Origin: Curtobacterium flaccumfaciens | GTDB taxonomy: Bacteria > Actinomycetota > Actinomycetes > Actinomycetales > Microbacteriaceae | Length of the DNA: 64,000 bases | NCBI RefSeq assembly: GCF_013359815.1 | Contig: NZ_JABMCF010000036.1 | Span: 310,001-374,000 of the forward strand | Direction of reading: 5' to 3' | Part shown: positions 7,852-16,629 of the stretch, piece by piece | How the letters are laid out: each line of letters begins with the position of its first letter | Position numbering within the stretch: the first letter of the stretch is position 1 | The notes under the pieces: model-generated | What the model saw: the letters and a program-made list of their open reading frames with translations, nothing else | The model's database searches: none | What the model was told of the DNA's origin: nothing | Position numbers and translations under genes: made by a program

Positions 7852-9099
7852 GTGAGCCGCACCGACAGTGCCGGCGTGGTCGCCGCGGGCACGGCCAGCG
7901 GTCGACGACGTGTCCTGGACACCGTTGCCTCGCTGCCGGCGTGGGCGGCGGTCCTGCTCGTCTGGACGGGCGGCCGGGTCCTGTCGACCCTGTGGCTCGC
8001 GCTCGCCTACCCGCTCATCGGTCGCGCGCTGCCGGGCAACGCGATCTGGGGCAACGAGCACGGGTTCGGTGCCTTCCTGGTGGCCTGGGACGGGCAGTAC
8101 TACGAGCAGATCTCGCTGCACGGGTACCCCGACGCGCTGCCGCTCGACGCCGCCGGCAACGTCGCGCAGAACGCCTGGGCCTTCCTGCCGGCGTTCCCCT
8201 TCACGATCCGGGCGCTGACCGCCTCGACCGGGGTGCCGTTCGAACTCGGCGCCCCGCTCGTCGCGATCGTCGCCGGGCTGCTCGCCACCTACCTGTTGCA
8301 CCGTCTGGTGCGGGATCGCGCCGGGCACGCCGCGGCGATGTGGGCGGTCTTCTTCTTCAGCTGCGGTCCGCTGTCGTTCCTGCTGCAGGTCGGGTACGCG
8401 GAGAGCATGTTCCTCGCGCTGTCCTTCGGGGCGCTGCTCGCCCTGGAGCGTCGGCGCTACGGGCTCCTGACGGCACTCGGCGTCGCCGCGGCCTTCACCC
8501 GCCCCGGTGCCCTGGCGATCCCGCTCGTGCTCGGCGTCGTCGCACTCGTGCGGTGGGTCCGTGCACGGCGCGAGACCGGCCGGGTGTTCGAGGGCTTCCC
8601 GCTCCGCGAGCAGGTCCGGGTCGTCGCCGCGGGCCTGACCATGGTCCTCGCCGGGCTCGCCTGGCCGGTGATCGCCTCGCACGCCACCGGGACGCCGAAC
8701 GCCTACCTGGAGACCGAGATGTCCTGGTGGGTGAACTTCATCGGCCGGGTGGACTTCGTGCCGCTGACGCCGTGGTTCCTCATCGCGGGTCGCTGGCTCG
8801 GCGTGGGCGGGATCCTGATCGTGGTGTTCCTGCTCGTCACGTACCCGATCTGGCTGCTCCGCCGCTCGACGCTGCGACTCGGGCCCACGACGGTGCTGTA
8901 CTCGGCCGCGTACGCGCTGTACATCTTCGCGGTGTCGCTGCCGATGGCCTCGACCCCGCGGCTGCTCATGCCGCTCGCGCCGCTGTTCGGGTCACCCGAG
9001 CTGGTCGCGAAGCCCTGGATGCGGTGGACCTTCGTGACGGCCGCACTGGCCGGGCAGCCGGTGCTGGTCGCGGTGCTGTGGCTGCTCGGCCCTCCGTGA
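7852..9099 (+). CDS. Gpi18-like polyprenyl-phosphate mannosyltransferase
   Basis: A 415-residue integral membrane protein resembling PIG-V/Gpi18-type mannosyltransferases (GT-C fold). The diagnostic first extracytoplasmic loop AWDGQYYEQISLHGYP carries the WD pair used for catalysis. It is followed by many hydrophobic helices and a terminal MASTPRLLMPLAPLF segment. Bacterial members are thought to move mannose from a polyprenyl-phosphate donor onto envelope glycans, lipids or proteins. The GTG at 7852 is preceded by GAGGAA at good spacing; the open frame that extends about 1 kb upstream is the antisense of the MFS gene. Confidence 0.8.
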   Translation: MSRTDSAGVVAAGTASGRRRVLDTVASLPAWAAVLLVWTGGRVLSTLWLALAYPLIGRALPGNAIWGNEHGFGAFLVAWDGQYYEQISLHGYPDALPLDAAGNVAQNAWAFLPAFPFTIRALTASTGVPFELGAPLVAIVAGLLATYLLHRLVRDRAGHAAAMWAVFFFSCGPLSFLLQVGYAESMFLALSFGALLALERRRYGLLTALGVAAAFTRPGALAIPLVLGVVALVRWVRARRETGRVFEGFPLREQVRVVAAGLTMVLAGLAWPVIASHATGTPNAYLETEMSWWVNFIGRVDFVPLTPWFLIAGRWLGVGGILIVVFLLVTYPIWLLRRSTLRLGPTTVLYSAAYALYIFAVSLPMASTPRLLMPLAPLFGSPELVAKPWMRWTFVTAALAGQPVLVAVLWLLGPP

Positions 9100-9139
9100 G
9101 CGGCTGACGCGCAGCTCTCGGAGGCACGCGTCCCGACAT

Positions 9140-9180
9140 GACGCGACGCCGCCGTCCGGACAGGACGACGGCGTCGCGTC
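9140..9180. terminator. Bidirectional terminator hairpin
   Basis: An 18-bp stem with one mismatch (9140-9157 with 9163-9180) and a 5-base loop between the convergent mannosyltransferase and FMN-binding genes. Confidence 0.8.
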
Positions 9181-9207
9181 GTGTCAGGGCGCGTCAGGCG
9201 TCGCGCC

Positions 9208-9699
9208 TCAGAGCTCGATCGTGCCGTGGTCGCCGGTGTCCGGCTGGCTCTGCTTGCCGAGCGCCGCCTTGAACATCTGCACCAGGCTGCCGACCGGGCC
9301 AGTGTCCTGGGTCCAGTACTCGACCGAGACCCCCTCGACCGTCAGCAGCCGGATCGACGGGTCCTGGCGGCCCTCCGGGAACCAGGCCTCGGCGAACGGG
9401 GACCACAGCTCATCGACGACCGAGTCGTCCTGGGTCACGGTCGCGGTCCCGGCGATGGACAGGTACCCGCCCTGCGACTCGATCGAGACGTTGACGTGCG
9501 GGTTCCGCGCGATGTCCTCGACCTTCTCGCTGCCGTCCTGCACCAGGAACCGCAGGATCCCGTGGAACGTCTTGTCCTGCACCGCGAGGGGCCTGGCGTG
9601 CAGGTTCCCGTCCTCGCTCACCGTGGTGAGCAGTGCCGTGTGGGCGCCGTGGACGATGTCCGAGATGGCGGCGCGCTGGTCCGTCTGTGTGTCGGTCAT
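9208..9699 (-). CDS. Pyridoxamine 5'-phosphate oxidase-related FMN-binding protein (general stress protein 26-like)
   Basis: A 163-residue split-barrel flavin-binding protein. The central pattern GNLHARPLAV, GILRFLVQDGSEKVEDI and PHVNVSIE is that of the general stress protein 26/PNPOx-like family, which binds FMN or F420 rather than making pyridoxal phosphate. Its role is often linked to stress, but no substrate is known. The ATG at 9699 has a strong AAAGGAGC site; upstream in-frame codons are rejected. The C-terminal extension (VGSLVQMFKAALGKQSQ) is typical of the actinobacterial form. Confidence 0.8.
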   Translation of the reverse strand: MTDTQTDQRAAISDIVHGAHTALLTTVSEDGNLHARPLAVQDKTFHGILRFLVQDGSEKVEDIARNPHVNVSIESQGGYLSIAGTATVTQDDSVVDELWSPFAEAWFPEGRQDPSIRLLTVEGVSVEYWTQDTGPVGSLVQMFKAALGKQSQPDTGDHGTIEL

Positions 9700-9995
9700 G
9701 GTGCTCCTTTGCGTCATGCGCCCCGCTTCCGCCGACGTGCGACCGTCGGTGCACGGGGCCGTACCGTTCCGACCAGTGTGCCCCTCCGGCGCTGGACGCG
9801 TCAGCCCGGCGCGTCGACGTGGTCCGGTCGCGGTCGGCCTGGAGGCCCGGCGCACCTCCGCCTCGCCGCCCCCGCCCGGCGCGCGCGCCGTCCACGACGT
9901 CGGGATCGTGAGCACACGATGTCGCGTCCGCACCGGCGAACCGACCGTTCCTGCTCACGAAGTGCGGCGGGGGTCGGGCGCAGGGTGGGCGCGGG
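9700..9995. other. Non-coding stretch, 296 bp
   Basis: It lies between the start of the FMN-binding gene and the end of the next minus-strand gene. It holds a half-copy of the GGCCTGGAGGCCC hairpin motif near 9838. A GTGAGCA/TGCTCAC inverted repeat with a long loop lies at about 9907-9958. Nothing coding is convincing. Confidence 0.5.
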
Positions 9996-10658
9996 TCAGG
10001 CGGGTTCGCGGATCGTGGTCTCGACGTCGACGACCTGCGGGATCTTCGGCATCGAGGCGAAGCCGAACGCCACGGGCGGGTCGAGCGGCGCCAGATCCCC
10101 GAGGGACTCCCCCGCCCAGGTCCCCCGCACGCCGGTGACGTCGTGCGCCCCGGTGACGCCGTAGTACTCGCGCCGGCCGTTGCCCGCCGAGCCCGCGGTC
10201 CCGGACCCGGGCGCGAGCAGGCGTGCCACCGGGTCGATCGCGGCGAGCCAGCGCGGATCGCGGGCGATCGGCTTCGGGACGATGCGCAGGATCCGGCCGA
10301 GCGGCGAGATGCCGCCGACGTCGATCGAGGCCTGCAGTGCCCCGGCGGACAGCTCGAGCCCGCTGGCGGTGCGGCGAGCGCGGACGTCGACGACCGAGAC
10401 CGTGTCGAAGCGGTAGGTGCCGGAGACGTACGCGGCGACGATCTCGTCGGGTGCGAGCAGCACGCTGGTGCCGTCGGGGAGCTCGAGGAACACGTCCGTG
10501 AACGGCCCGAACGGCGACCGGTCCCACATCCCGACGACGATCCGGACGCCCGAGGTGGTGCCGACGCCCATGATCCGGCCGCGGAACCGGCGTTCGACGA
10601 CGGAGTCGGAGGCGTGACCAGCAGCGGGACCGGAGGCGTGGTCGGGGCGTGACGACAT
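9996..10658 (-). CDS. Conserved hypothetical protein, 220 residues
   Basis: I do not recognise this family. The protein is soluble-looking, with no signal peptide or membrane helix. The central part is rich in beta-like segments (FGPFTDVFLELPDGTSVLLAPDEIVAAYVSGTYRFDTV), then ELSAGALQASIDVGGISPLGRILRIVPKPIARDPRWLAAIDPVA. The C-terminus contains the GREYYGVT-like stretch and a G-rich AGESLGDLAPLDPPVAFGFASMPKIPQVVDVETTI. Codon use is like that of its neighbours and there is a TACGGT hexamer 7 bases before the ATG, so it is probably a real, leaderless gene. Confidence 0.75.
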   Translation of the reverse strand: MSSRPDHASGPAAGHASDSVVERRFRGRIMGVGTTSGVRIVVGMWDRSPFGPFTDVFLELPDGTSVLLAPDEIVAAYVSGTYRFDTVSVVDVRARRTASGLELSAGALQASIDVGGISPLGRILRIVPKPIARDPRWLAAIDPVARLLAPGSGTAGSAGNGRREYYGVTGAHDVTGVRGTWAGESLGDLAPLDPPVAFGFASMPKIPQVVDVETTIREPA

Positions 10659-10756
10659 GCCCTGGACCGTACCCGTGGCCCCCGTGAGCCGATCTCGGGG
10701 GCCGCCCCGGGCCTCCCGGCCGTTGCCTGCGCGGCCGTGTCAGACGGAACCTGAAC

Positions 10757-10827
10757 GCAAGACACCGGTGTCCACGCTCCGAACACCCGTGAAGGGTGGT
10801 GCGGAGTGCGAACACCGGTGTTTTGCG
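10757..10827. repeat. Twin-palindrome hairpin element, copy 1
   Basis: Perfect 12-bp palindromes GACACCGGTGTC (10761-10772) and AACACCGGTGTT (10811-10822), centres exactly 50 bp apart. They sit in an imperfect hairpin with about 32-bp arms. A second copy with the same palindromes and spacing is at 34698-34766. It lies just after the end of the LLM gene, so termination is plausible. Confidence 0.85.
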
Positions 10828-10865
10828 GACCGGACCCGACCGGACCCCGGACGGGCCAGCGAACG

Positions 10866-11975
10866 TCAGGCGACGGGGACGGGCTGCGCCAGCAGCTCGC
10901 GTACGCGGGGCGCGACCTCGGTGCCGTAGAGCTCGATCGAGCGCATCATGTCGGCGTGCGGCAGGCGACCCGTCGCGTACCGCATGTCGAAGCGCGAGGC
11001 CCCGAGGATCCGCATGTTGCGCGCGACCTTGCGGGCGACGGTCTCCGGGGAGCCGACGTAGAGCGAACCACCGGCCGACAGGCTCGCGCGGTACCCGGCG
11101 ACGTCGAGGGGCGGCCAGCCGCGCTCCCGGCCGAGCTGGTCGGTGACGGCCTTGTGGTACGGCCAGTAGCGCTCGGCGGCCTCTTCGTCGGTGGCTGCCA
11201 CGAAGCCCGGCGAGTGCATCGCGATGGGCTGCTGCGGCAGGTCGAGCTGCGCGAGGGCCTGGCGGTACAGGCGCGAGAACGGGGCGAACTGGGCGGGCTG
11301 CCCGCCGATGATGGCGAGGAACAGCGGCAGGCCGTACGACGCGGCACGGATGACCGACTGCGGGGAGCCGCCGACGCCGATCCACGTCGGGATGGCGCCG
11401 TGCTCGAGCTTCGGGAAGACGTCCTGGTCGACCAGGCCCGCGCGCTTCGTGCCGGACCAGGTGACGGCGTCGCCGCCGCGCAGGGCTGCCCAGAGCTGGA
11501 GCTTCTCCTCGAACAGGACCTCGTAGTCGCTCAGCTCGTAGCCGAACAGCGGGAACGACTCGGTGAAGGAGCCACGGCCCAGGATGACCTCGGCGCGGCC
11601 GTTCGACAGGGCGTCGACGGTGGCGAAGCGCTCGTACACGCGGACGGGGTCGTCGGAGGACAGCACCGTGACCGCGGAGCCCATCCGGATGCGCTCGGTG
11701 CTGGCGGCGATCGCGGCGAGGACGACCTCGGGGGCGCTCACGACGAAGTCGGCTCGGTGGTGCTCCCCGACGCCGATGAAGTCGACGCCGACCTGGTCGG
11801 CGAGGACGGCCTGGTCGACGACGTCGCGGATGCTCTGCGCGTCGGACTGCAGGCTGCCGTCGGCACGCTCGGTGACGTCACCGAAGGTGTCGAGGCCGAG
11901 CTGCAGCGGTCCGATCCGGTCGGGTGCGGGCGGCGGGACGTCCGAGGGACGGTCGGTGCCGAATGCGTTGCTCAT
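10866..11975 (-). CDS. LLM-class flavin-dependent oxidoreductase
   Basis: A 369-residue luciferase-like (TIM-barrel) flavoenzyme. Typical parts are LGLDTFGDVT at the N-terminus, DFIGVGEHHRADF (the EHH pair of this subgroup), RIRMGSAVTVLSSDDPVRVYERFATVDALSNGRAEVILGRGSF and PTWIGVGGSPQSV. Members reduce or oxygenate small organic molecules with FMNH2 or F420; the substrate is not evident. The ATG at 11975 follows AGGAGGACACC. It is divergent from the SDR gene across 145 bp, suggesting possible shared control. Confidence 0.85.
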   Translation of the reverse strand: MSNAFGTDRPSDVPPPAPDRIGPLQLGLDTFGDVTERADGSLQSDAQSIRDVVDQAVLADQVGVDFIGVGEHHRADFVVSAPEVVLAAIAASTERIRMGSAVTVLSSDDPVRVYERFATVDALSNGRAEVILGRGSFTESFPLFGYELSDYEVLFEEKLQLWAALRGGDAVTWSGTKRAGLVDQDVFPKLEHGAIPTWIGVGGSPQSVIRAASYGLPLFLAIIGGQPAQFAPFSRLYRQALAQLDLPQQPIAMHSPGFVAATDEEAAERYWPYHKAVTDQLGRERGWPPLDVAGYRASLSAGGSLYVGSPETVARKVARNMRILGASRFDMRYATGRLPHADMMRSIELYGTEVAPRVRELLAQPVPVA

Positions 11976-12120
11976 GGTGTCCTCCTGGTCGCACTTCCAT
12001 GCGTTTGCATCAACATAGCACGGCGGCGGCGTGCGCGCACGGGGTCGGCGACCGGGTCGGCACGGGCCCGGGCCGGGCCCGGACCGGGGTCGGCCAGCCC
12101 GGACGAGTACGGTCACCCGC

Positions 12121-13059
12121 ATGCCGAACCTCCCCGACCAGACCGGACGCCGCATCGTCGTCACCGGGTCCAACAGCGGCACCGGACAGGAGGCCGCCCT
12201 GCGCCTCGCCGGAGCCGGCGCCAGTGTCGTGCTCGCCGTCCGCAGCACCGAGAAGGGCGAGACCGCCGCCGCCGGCATCCGCGCCGCCCACCCCGCAGCC
12301 GACGTGGAGGTCCGCGAACTCGACCTCGCCGACCTGGCGAGCGTCCGCCGCTTCGCCAGCGGCATCGTCGACGAGGAACGTCCGATCGACGTCCTGGTCA
12401 ACAACGCCGGTGTGATGGCCCCGCCGGAGCGCTTCGAGACCGTCGACGGGTTCGAGCTGCAGTTCGGCACGAACTTCCTCGGCCCGTTCGCCCTGACGAA
12501 CCTGCTGCTGCCGTCGCTGCTGCGCGCCGGGGCAGCTCGGACCGGTGCACCCCTCGCCGAGGCACCCCGGGTCGTCACGATGTCGAGCCTCGCCGCGATC
12601 CCCGGCCGGATCCGCTTCGCCGACCTGCAGTGGGAGCGCGGCTACAACGGCTGGCGCGCCTACGCGCAGTCGAAGCTCGCCGACCTGCTGCTCGCACTGC
12701 ACCTGCACCGCCTGACCGTCGAGGCCGACGTGCCACTGGTCAGCACCGCCGCCCACCCCGGCTACACCCGGACGAACCTGCAGGCAGCAGGGCGCTCGCT
12801 CGGTCGGTCGAAGCCGGTGCGGTCGAGCAACCGCGCCCTGCCGTTCACCCAGGCCGTCGAGCAGGGCACCGAGCCGCTGCTGTACGCGGCGGTCGGGCCG
12901 AACGCCGTGGGCGGCGCGTACTACGGCCCCTCGGGTCCGTTCGGCATGACCGGTCCGACCACCACCGTGTCGATCCCCGGGTCCGCGCGGAGCGCCGACC
13001 TCGCCCGCTCGCTCTGGGCCGTCGCCGAGGACCTCACCGGGACGCGCCCGCCGCTCTAG
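12121..13059 (+). CDS. Short-chain dehydrogenase/reductase
   Basis: A 312-residue SDR of the retinol-dehydrogenase/WW-oxidoreductase-like group. The NAD(P) motif is TGSNSGTGQ, followed by NNAG in VLVNNAGVM and the catalytic YxxxK as YAQSKLADL with the Ser in VVTMSSLAA. The C-terminal part has [10 protein letters not shown]. It probably reduces a carbonyl or oxidises an alcohol in the cytosol; the substrate is unknown. The ATG at 12121 has no ribosome site but a TACGGT hexamer 7 bases upstream, fitting a leaderless transcript. Confidence 0.85.
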   Translation: MPNLPDQTGRRIVVTGSNSGTGQEAALRLAGAGASVVLAVRSTEKGETAAAGIRAAHPAADVEVRELDLADLASVRRFASGIVDEERPIDVLVNNAGVMAPPERFETVDGFELQFGTNFLGPFALTNLLLPSLLRAGAARTGAPLAEAPRVVTMSSLAAIPGRIRFADLQWERGYNGWRAYAQSKLADLLLALHLHRLTVEADVPLVSTAAHPGYTRTNLQAAGRSLGRSKPVRSSNRALPFTQAVEQGTEPLLYAAVGPNAVGGAYYGPSGPFGMTGPTTTVSIPGSARSADLARSLWAVAEDLTGTRPPL

Positions 13060-13067
13060 CCGAGACG

Positions 13068-13158
13068 CCTCGCACGGTGCGAGGGGCGCCACGGCCCGTG
13101 CGAGGTTCCGGGCGTGGTGCGAGGGGGCGCGGGGCGCACCGAGGACGCAACCTCGCAC
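13068..13158. terminator. Hairpin cluster between convergent genes
   Basis: A perfect CCTCGCA/TGCGAGG hairpin lies at 13068-13084. A second long-loop pair follows: GTGGTGCGAG near 13113 with CTCGCACCAC near 13152. TGCGAGG or its complement occurs about five times here. Further on, 13180-13225 matches, in reverse orientation, the GGGCCTCCCGGCCGCGCCCC stretch at 1407-1426. Confidence 0.6.
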
Positions 13159-13238
13159 CACTCGGACGTCGTGCGCGTTGGGGCGCGGGCGCGGGGCGCG
13201 GCCGGGAGGCCCGGGGCGGGTCCGTCGCGTCGCCAGCG

Positions 13239-14030
13239 TCAGGCGCGGTGCAGCTCCACCGACCCGTCCAGCTTCCCGGGTTCGGTCAGGCGGGCGTGCT
13301 GCAGGACGGTGCGGCCCGGCGCGATCGCCGCGGCGACGATCGACAGGGTCGTCATGTGCCCCTCGGCCTCGTGCACGTCGCGGAGGATCGCGTCGGGGTG
13401 GTCGCTCGGCAACGCTGCGGACTCCGCCAGCACGCCGAACCAGCCACCCCAGCCGTCCCCGGCGTCGCCACCGGAGTCCACGGTGTGGAGTTCGTCGAAC
13501 GGGCCGAGCACCGGTGGGCCGGCCGGGGCGTCGACGGCGCGGAAGGCCCCGAGCCACCGACCGATGCGCGGCGCCGCGGGGTCGTCGGCCGCACCGTGCG
13601 TGACCATGTGGACGCCGGGGCCGAGGTCGGTGGTGCGGACCTGTTCACCGTCCCAGGTCAGCACCGAGGCACCCTCGGCCGTGGCGCGCACCAGGTTGAA
13701 GGCCCGGGTGGTCGGCAGTGTGCCGTCGTGTCCGGGCAGCAGGTCGTCGGCGACGGCGTCCACCGGCACCACGCCGCGGGTCGTCCACGTGCCGTCGACG
13801 CTGGTCACGGGTTCGGCGCGGTTGAGCACCACGGCCAGGCCGGCGCGGTCGGACGCGGCGAGCCACGCACCACCGGCGGAGCGGTCACGGACACCTCGGA
13901 GGTCCGGGTCCCGGTCCGGCCACCAGGCAGCGGGCGGGTCCCACGGGCGCTCGGGCGACTCGTCCCGCAGGGCGAGCACGGTGACGGGCCACGCGGACCC
14001 GGGGTCGACGCGGACGACGACGGTGCACAT
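13239..14030 (-). CDS. NRDE family (TANGO2-like) protein
   Basis: A 263-residue protein of the NRDE/TANGO2 family, marked by an N-terminal MCTVVV (Cys2 is the putative N-terminal nucleophile) and a later LALRDESPERPWDPPAAWWP, the local form of the NRDE motif. Then comes GGAWLAASDRAGLAVVLNR. In animals TANGO2 has been linked to Golgi organisation and haem handling; the bacterial role is unknown. The start is fixed by the invariant MC. It converges with the SDR and is divergent from coaBC by 40 bp. Confidence 0.8.
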   Translation of the reverse strand: MCTVVVRVDPGSAWPVTVLALRDESPERPWDPPAAWWPDRDPDLRGVRDRSAGGAWLAASDRAGLAVVLNRAEPVTSVDGTWTTRGVVPVDAVADDLLPGHDGTLPTTRAFNLVRATAEGASVLTWDGEQVRTTDLGPGVHMVTHGAADDPAAPRIGRWLGAFRAVDAPAGPPVLGPFDELHTVDSGGDAGDGWGGWFGVLAESAALPSDHPDAILRDVHEAEGHMTTLSIVAAAIAPGRTVLQHARLTEPGKLDGSVELHRA

Positions 14031-14070
14031 GCCGTCGATCCTCGCACGTGGCCCCGGTAGCGTGAGCCAG

Positions 14071-15363
14071 GTGAACGCAGCAGCAGAGCGCGCCCTGACC
14101 GTCATCGTGGGGATCACCGGGGGCATCGCCGCCTACAAGGCCGTCGGGGTCGTCCGCGACCTCGTCAAGCGCGGCCACAACGTGCACGTCGTCCCGACCG
14201 AGGGCGCCCTGCGCTTCGTCGGGCTGCCGACGCTCGAGGCCCTCAGCCGCAACCCCGTCACCACGAGCGTGTGGGACGACGTCGCCGAGGTGCGCCACGT
14301 CGCGCTCGGTCGCCGGGCCGACCTGGTCGTCATCGCACCCGCCACCGCCGACTCGTTGGCGCGGATGGCGCACGGCCTGGCGAGCGACCTGCTCGGCACG
14401 ACGCTGCTCGCGACCGAGGCACCCGTCGTCGTCGCCCCGGCGATGCACCCGCAGATGTGGGAGCACCCCGCGACCCGTGCGAACGTCGCCACGCTGCGTG
14501 ACCGCGGCGTCCACCTGGTCGGACCGGTCGTCGGCGCGCTCACCGGCGACGACGCGGGCATCGGTCGGATGGCGGAGCCCGAGGACATCGTCGCCGCAGC
14601 ACTCGCCGTGCTCGACCAGCACCCCGCCCCGGCCGGCCGCCGCAGTGCTGAGACCAGCACCGCGTCCAGCACCGGGGCCCGTGGCGAACAGGGCGACCTG
14701 GCCGGCGTCCGCGTCGTCGTCAGCGCGGGCGGCACCCGCGAGCCCTTCGACCCGGTGCGGTTCGTCGGCAACCGCTCGAGCGGCCGCCAGGGCATCGCGA
14801 TCGCCGCGGACGCCATCCGCCGTGGCGCGTCCGTGACCCTCGTCGCCGCGAACGTCGAGGGTTCGCTGACCGCCGGGCTGGACGCGACCGTGGTGCCCGT
14901 CGGGTCCGCACTCGAACTCGCCGAGGCCGTGCACGCCGCCGCCACCGAAGCGGACGTCGTCGTGATGACCGCCGCCGTCGCCGACTACCGTCCGGCCGAG
15001 GTGCTCACCGAGAAGCTCAAGAAGGACGCCCAGGGCGAGCGCATGACGCTCGAGCTGGTGCGGAACCCGGACGTGCTCGCCGACCTCGTGGCGGCGCGGC
15101 GGACCGGGCAGATCATCGTCGGGTTCGCCGCCGAGACCGAGCCCGACCGCGACGCGCGGATCGAGCTCGGGCGCGCGAAGATCAGCCGGAAGCCGGCGGA
15201 CCTGCTCGTCGTGAACCACGTCGGCTGGTCGGCCGGCTTCGAGCGCGAGGAGAACGCGATCGAGGTCCTGGTGCCCGGTGGCGAGGTGGTCCGCGAGACC
15301 TCCGGCACGAAGGCCGAGGTGGCGACGGCGGTCCTCGACCTCGTCGCGACCGCACTGACGTGA
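14071..15363 (+). CDS. coaBC: Bifunctional phosphopantothenoylcysteine decarboxylase / phosphopantothenate-cysteine ligase
   Basis: A 430-residue CoA-biosynthesis enzyme. It joins 4'-phosphopantothenate to cysteine using CTP, then decarboxylates the product. The N-terminal CoaC flavodoxin-like domain has GITGGIAAYKA (FMN site), the active-site His in EVRHVALG, and PAMHPQMW, the actinobacterial form of the PAMNxxMW motif. The C-terminal CoaB domain has NRSSGRQGIAIA and KLKK. They are joined by a 40-residue low-complexity linker. The GTG at 14071 follows TAGCGT by 7 bases (leaderless). A second GTG at 14062 is possible. Confidence 0.95.
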   Translation: MNAAAERALTVIVGITGGIAAYKAVGVVRDLVKRGHNVHVVPTEGALRFVGLPTLEALSRNPVTTSVWDDVAEVRHVALGRRADLVVIAPATADSLARMAHGLASDLLGTTLLATEAPVVVAPAMHPQMWEHPATRANVATLRDRGVHLVGPVVGALTGDDAGIGRMAEPEDIVAAALAVLDQHPAPAGRRSAETSTASSTGARGEQGDLAGVRVVVSAGGTREPFDPVRFVGNRSSGRQGIAIAADAIRRGASVTLVAANVEGSLTAGLDATVVPVGSALELAEAVHAAATEADVVVMTAAVADYRPAEVLTEKLKKDAQGERMTLELVRNPDVLADLVAARRTGQIIVGFAAETEPDRDARIELGRAKISRKPADLLVVNHVGWSAGFEREENAIEVLVPGGEVVRETSGTKAEVATAVLDLVATALT

Positions 15364-15395
15364 ATGCACACTGACGTGAACGCACACTGACGTGA
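15354..15395. repeat. Three 16-bp tandem copies over the coaBC stop codon
   Basis: ACTGACGTGA begins at 15354, 15370 and 15386. The first copy holds the TGA stop of coaBC (15361-15363). The intervening bases (ATGCAC, ACGCAC) are also nearly the same. Confidence 0.9.
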
Positions 15396-15442
15396 GCAGC
15401 GTCTCCGGCTGCTTCCGAGGACGAGCGGGCACGATGGGGCGC

Positions 15443-15841
15443 ATGCGACGACGTGAGCGGATCAAACGTGCCAACCGCACGGCCACCATCCTGGCGGTGG
15501 CCCTCGGCGCGGCGGGCACCATGCACTTCCTGCGCCCGACCCACTTCGACCGGATCGTGCCGGAGGCCCTGCCCCCGCGGCTGACCACGCTGGCCTCCGG
15601 GGTGGCCGAGCTGGGCATCGCCGCCGGGCTCGCGTTCCCCGCCACCCGCCGTGCCTCGGGCTGGGCGGCGGCTGCGCTGTTCGCGGCGGTGTTCCCGGCG
15701 AACCTCAAGATGGCGAACGACCTGCTCGACCATCCCCGCTCGAGCCGGGCGATGCGGCTGATCGGGGTCCTGCGGCTCCCCCTGCAGCTGCCGCTGGTCC
15801 TCTGGAGCATGCGCGTCGGTCGGCACGCACCGAAGCCGTGA
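15443..15841 (+). CDS. DoxX-like small membrane protein
   Basis: A 132-residue protein with about four hydrophobic helices after a basic start (MRRRERIKRANR). The pattern GTMHFLRPTHFDRIVPEALP is that of the DoxX/YkgB-like family, often placed beside redox or stress proteins; its function is poorly known. The ATG at 15443 is chosen over one at 15434 because CACGAT lies 7 bases before it. Its stop overlaps the next start (GTGA), so it leads a three-gene operon. Confidence 0.75.
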   Translation: MRRRERIKRANRTATILAVALGAAGTMHFLRPTHFDRIVPEALPPRLTTLASGVAELGIAAGLAFPATRRASGWAAAALFAAVFPANLKMANDLLDHPRSSRAMRLIGVLRLPLQLPLVLWSMRVGRHAPKP

Positions 15842-16629
15842 CCCAGCCGTCGTGGACCCGGGCGGCGGTGCCGCTGCTGCACCGCCCGGTCACCCAGCAC
15901 GCCTGGGAGGACATCGTGTTCGCGCACTGGCGGCACGACCCGGCGTCGCTGCAGCGGCTCGTCCCCCGCGGGACCCGTCCGGACGTGGTCGACGGCAGCG
16001 CCTGGGTGGGGCTGTCGGCGTACGTGTTCCGGGAGACCCGGGTGCCGCCGTTCCCGTCTGCCGGGCGGCTCGGCACCATGACCGAGGTCACGATCGAGGT
16101 GCTCACGGTGGACGACCAGGGGCGGCGCGGGGTGACCTACCGCACGGTCGACACCGCGAACGTGCCCGCCATCGTGGCCGCGCACGCACTGCTCGGCGTG
16201 CCGTACACGTTCGCCCACGCACGTTCGCGTCGCCGCGGTGACGCGGTGGCGCACCGGTCCGTCCGGCACCCGACCCGCGCGCTGCACCCGGTGCGGTGGG
16301 CGCGGTCGCTCCGGCAGGAACGCCCGACCGGTGCGGTGCGCCCGAAGCACGCGGCCTCGGTGCGGGTGACCGCCGGCGAGGTCGTCGACACCCCGCTGGC
16401 CGCCGAGCTCACCACCCGCGCCGGCATCCATGCGCGGTACCTGGCGCAGACCCTGTTCTGGCAGCGGCAGCACCCGGTGCTCACCACCCGTTCGGCCACG
16501 CTCGACCGGCTCGAGGGCGACCTGCCCGACGCCGTCGGCATGCCCGGACTGTTCGACCGGGCGCCGGACTCCCTGCTCGTGGTCGACGGTACGACCGTCC
16601 GGTACGGCTGGGGCGGGGTCGTCCGGTGA
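15838..16629 (+). CDS. YqjF-like DUF2071 family protein
   Basis: A 263-residue protein of the DUF2071/YqjF family (acetoacetate-decarboxylase-like fold). The family start is seen in WEDIVFAHWRHDPASLQRLVPRGTRPDVVDGSAWVGLSAYVF, followed by TEVTIEVLTVD and a C-terminal SLLVVDGTTVRYGWG. No catalytic role has been established for the family. The GTG start overlaps the DoxX stop by four bases and its own stop overlaps the DUF1810 start, so the three are probably translated together. Confidence 0.75.
   Translation: MTQPSWTRAAVPLLHRPVTQHAWEDIVFAHWRHDPASLQRLVPRGTRPDVVDGSAWVGLSAYVFRETRVPPFPSAGRLGTMTEVTIEVLTVDDQGRRGVTYRTVDTANVPAIVAAHALLGVPYTFAHARSRRRGDAVAHRSVRHPTRALHPVRWARSLRQERPTGAVRPKHAASVRVTAGEVVDTPLAAELTTRAGIHARYLAQTLFWQRQHPVLTTRSATLDRLEGDLPDAVGMPGLFDRAPDSLLVVDGTTVRYGWGGVVR

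Noticed and set aside
10806..14060. A 1084-codon open frame on the plus strand
   Set aside because: It is antisense or off-frame to the LLM, SDR and NRDE genes and has Arg/Pro/Gly-rich composition without any domain.
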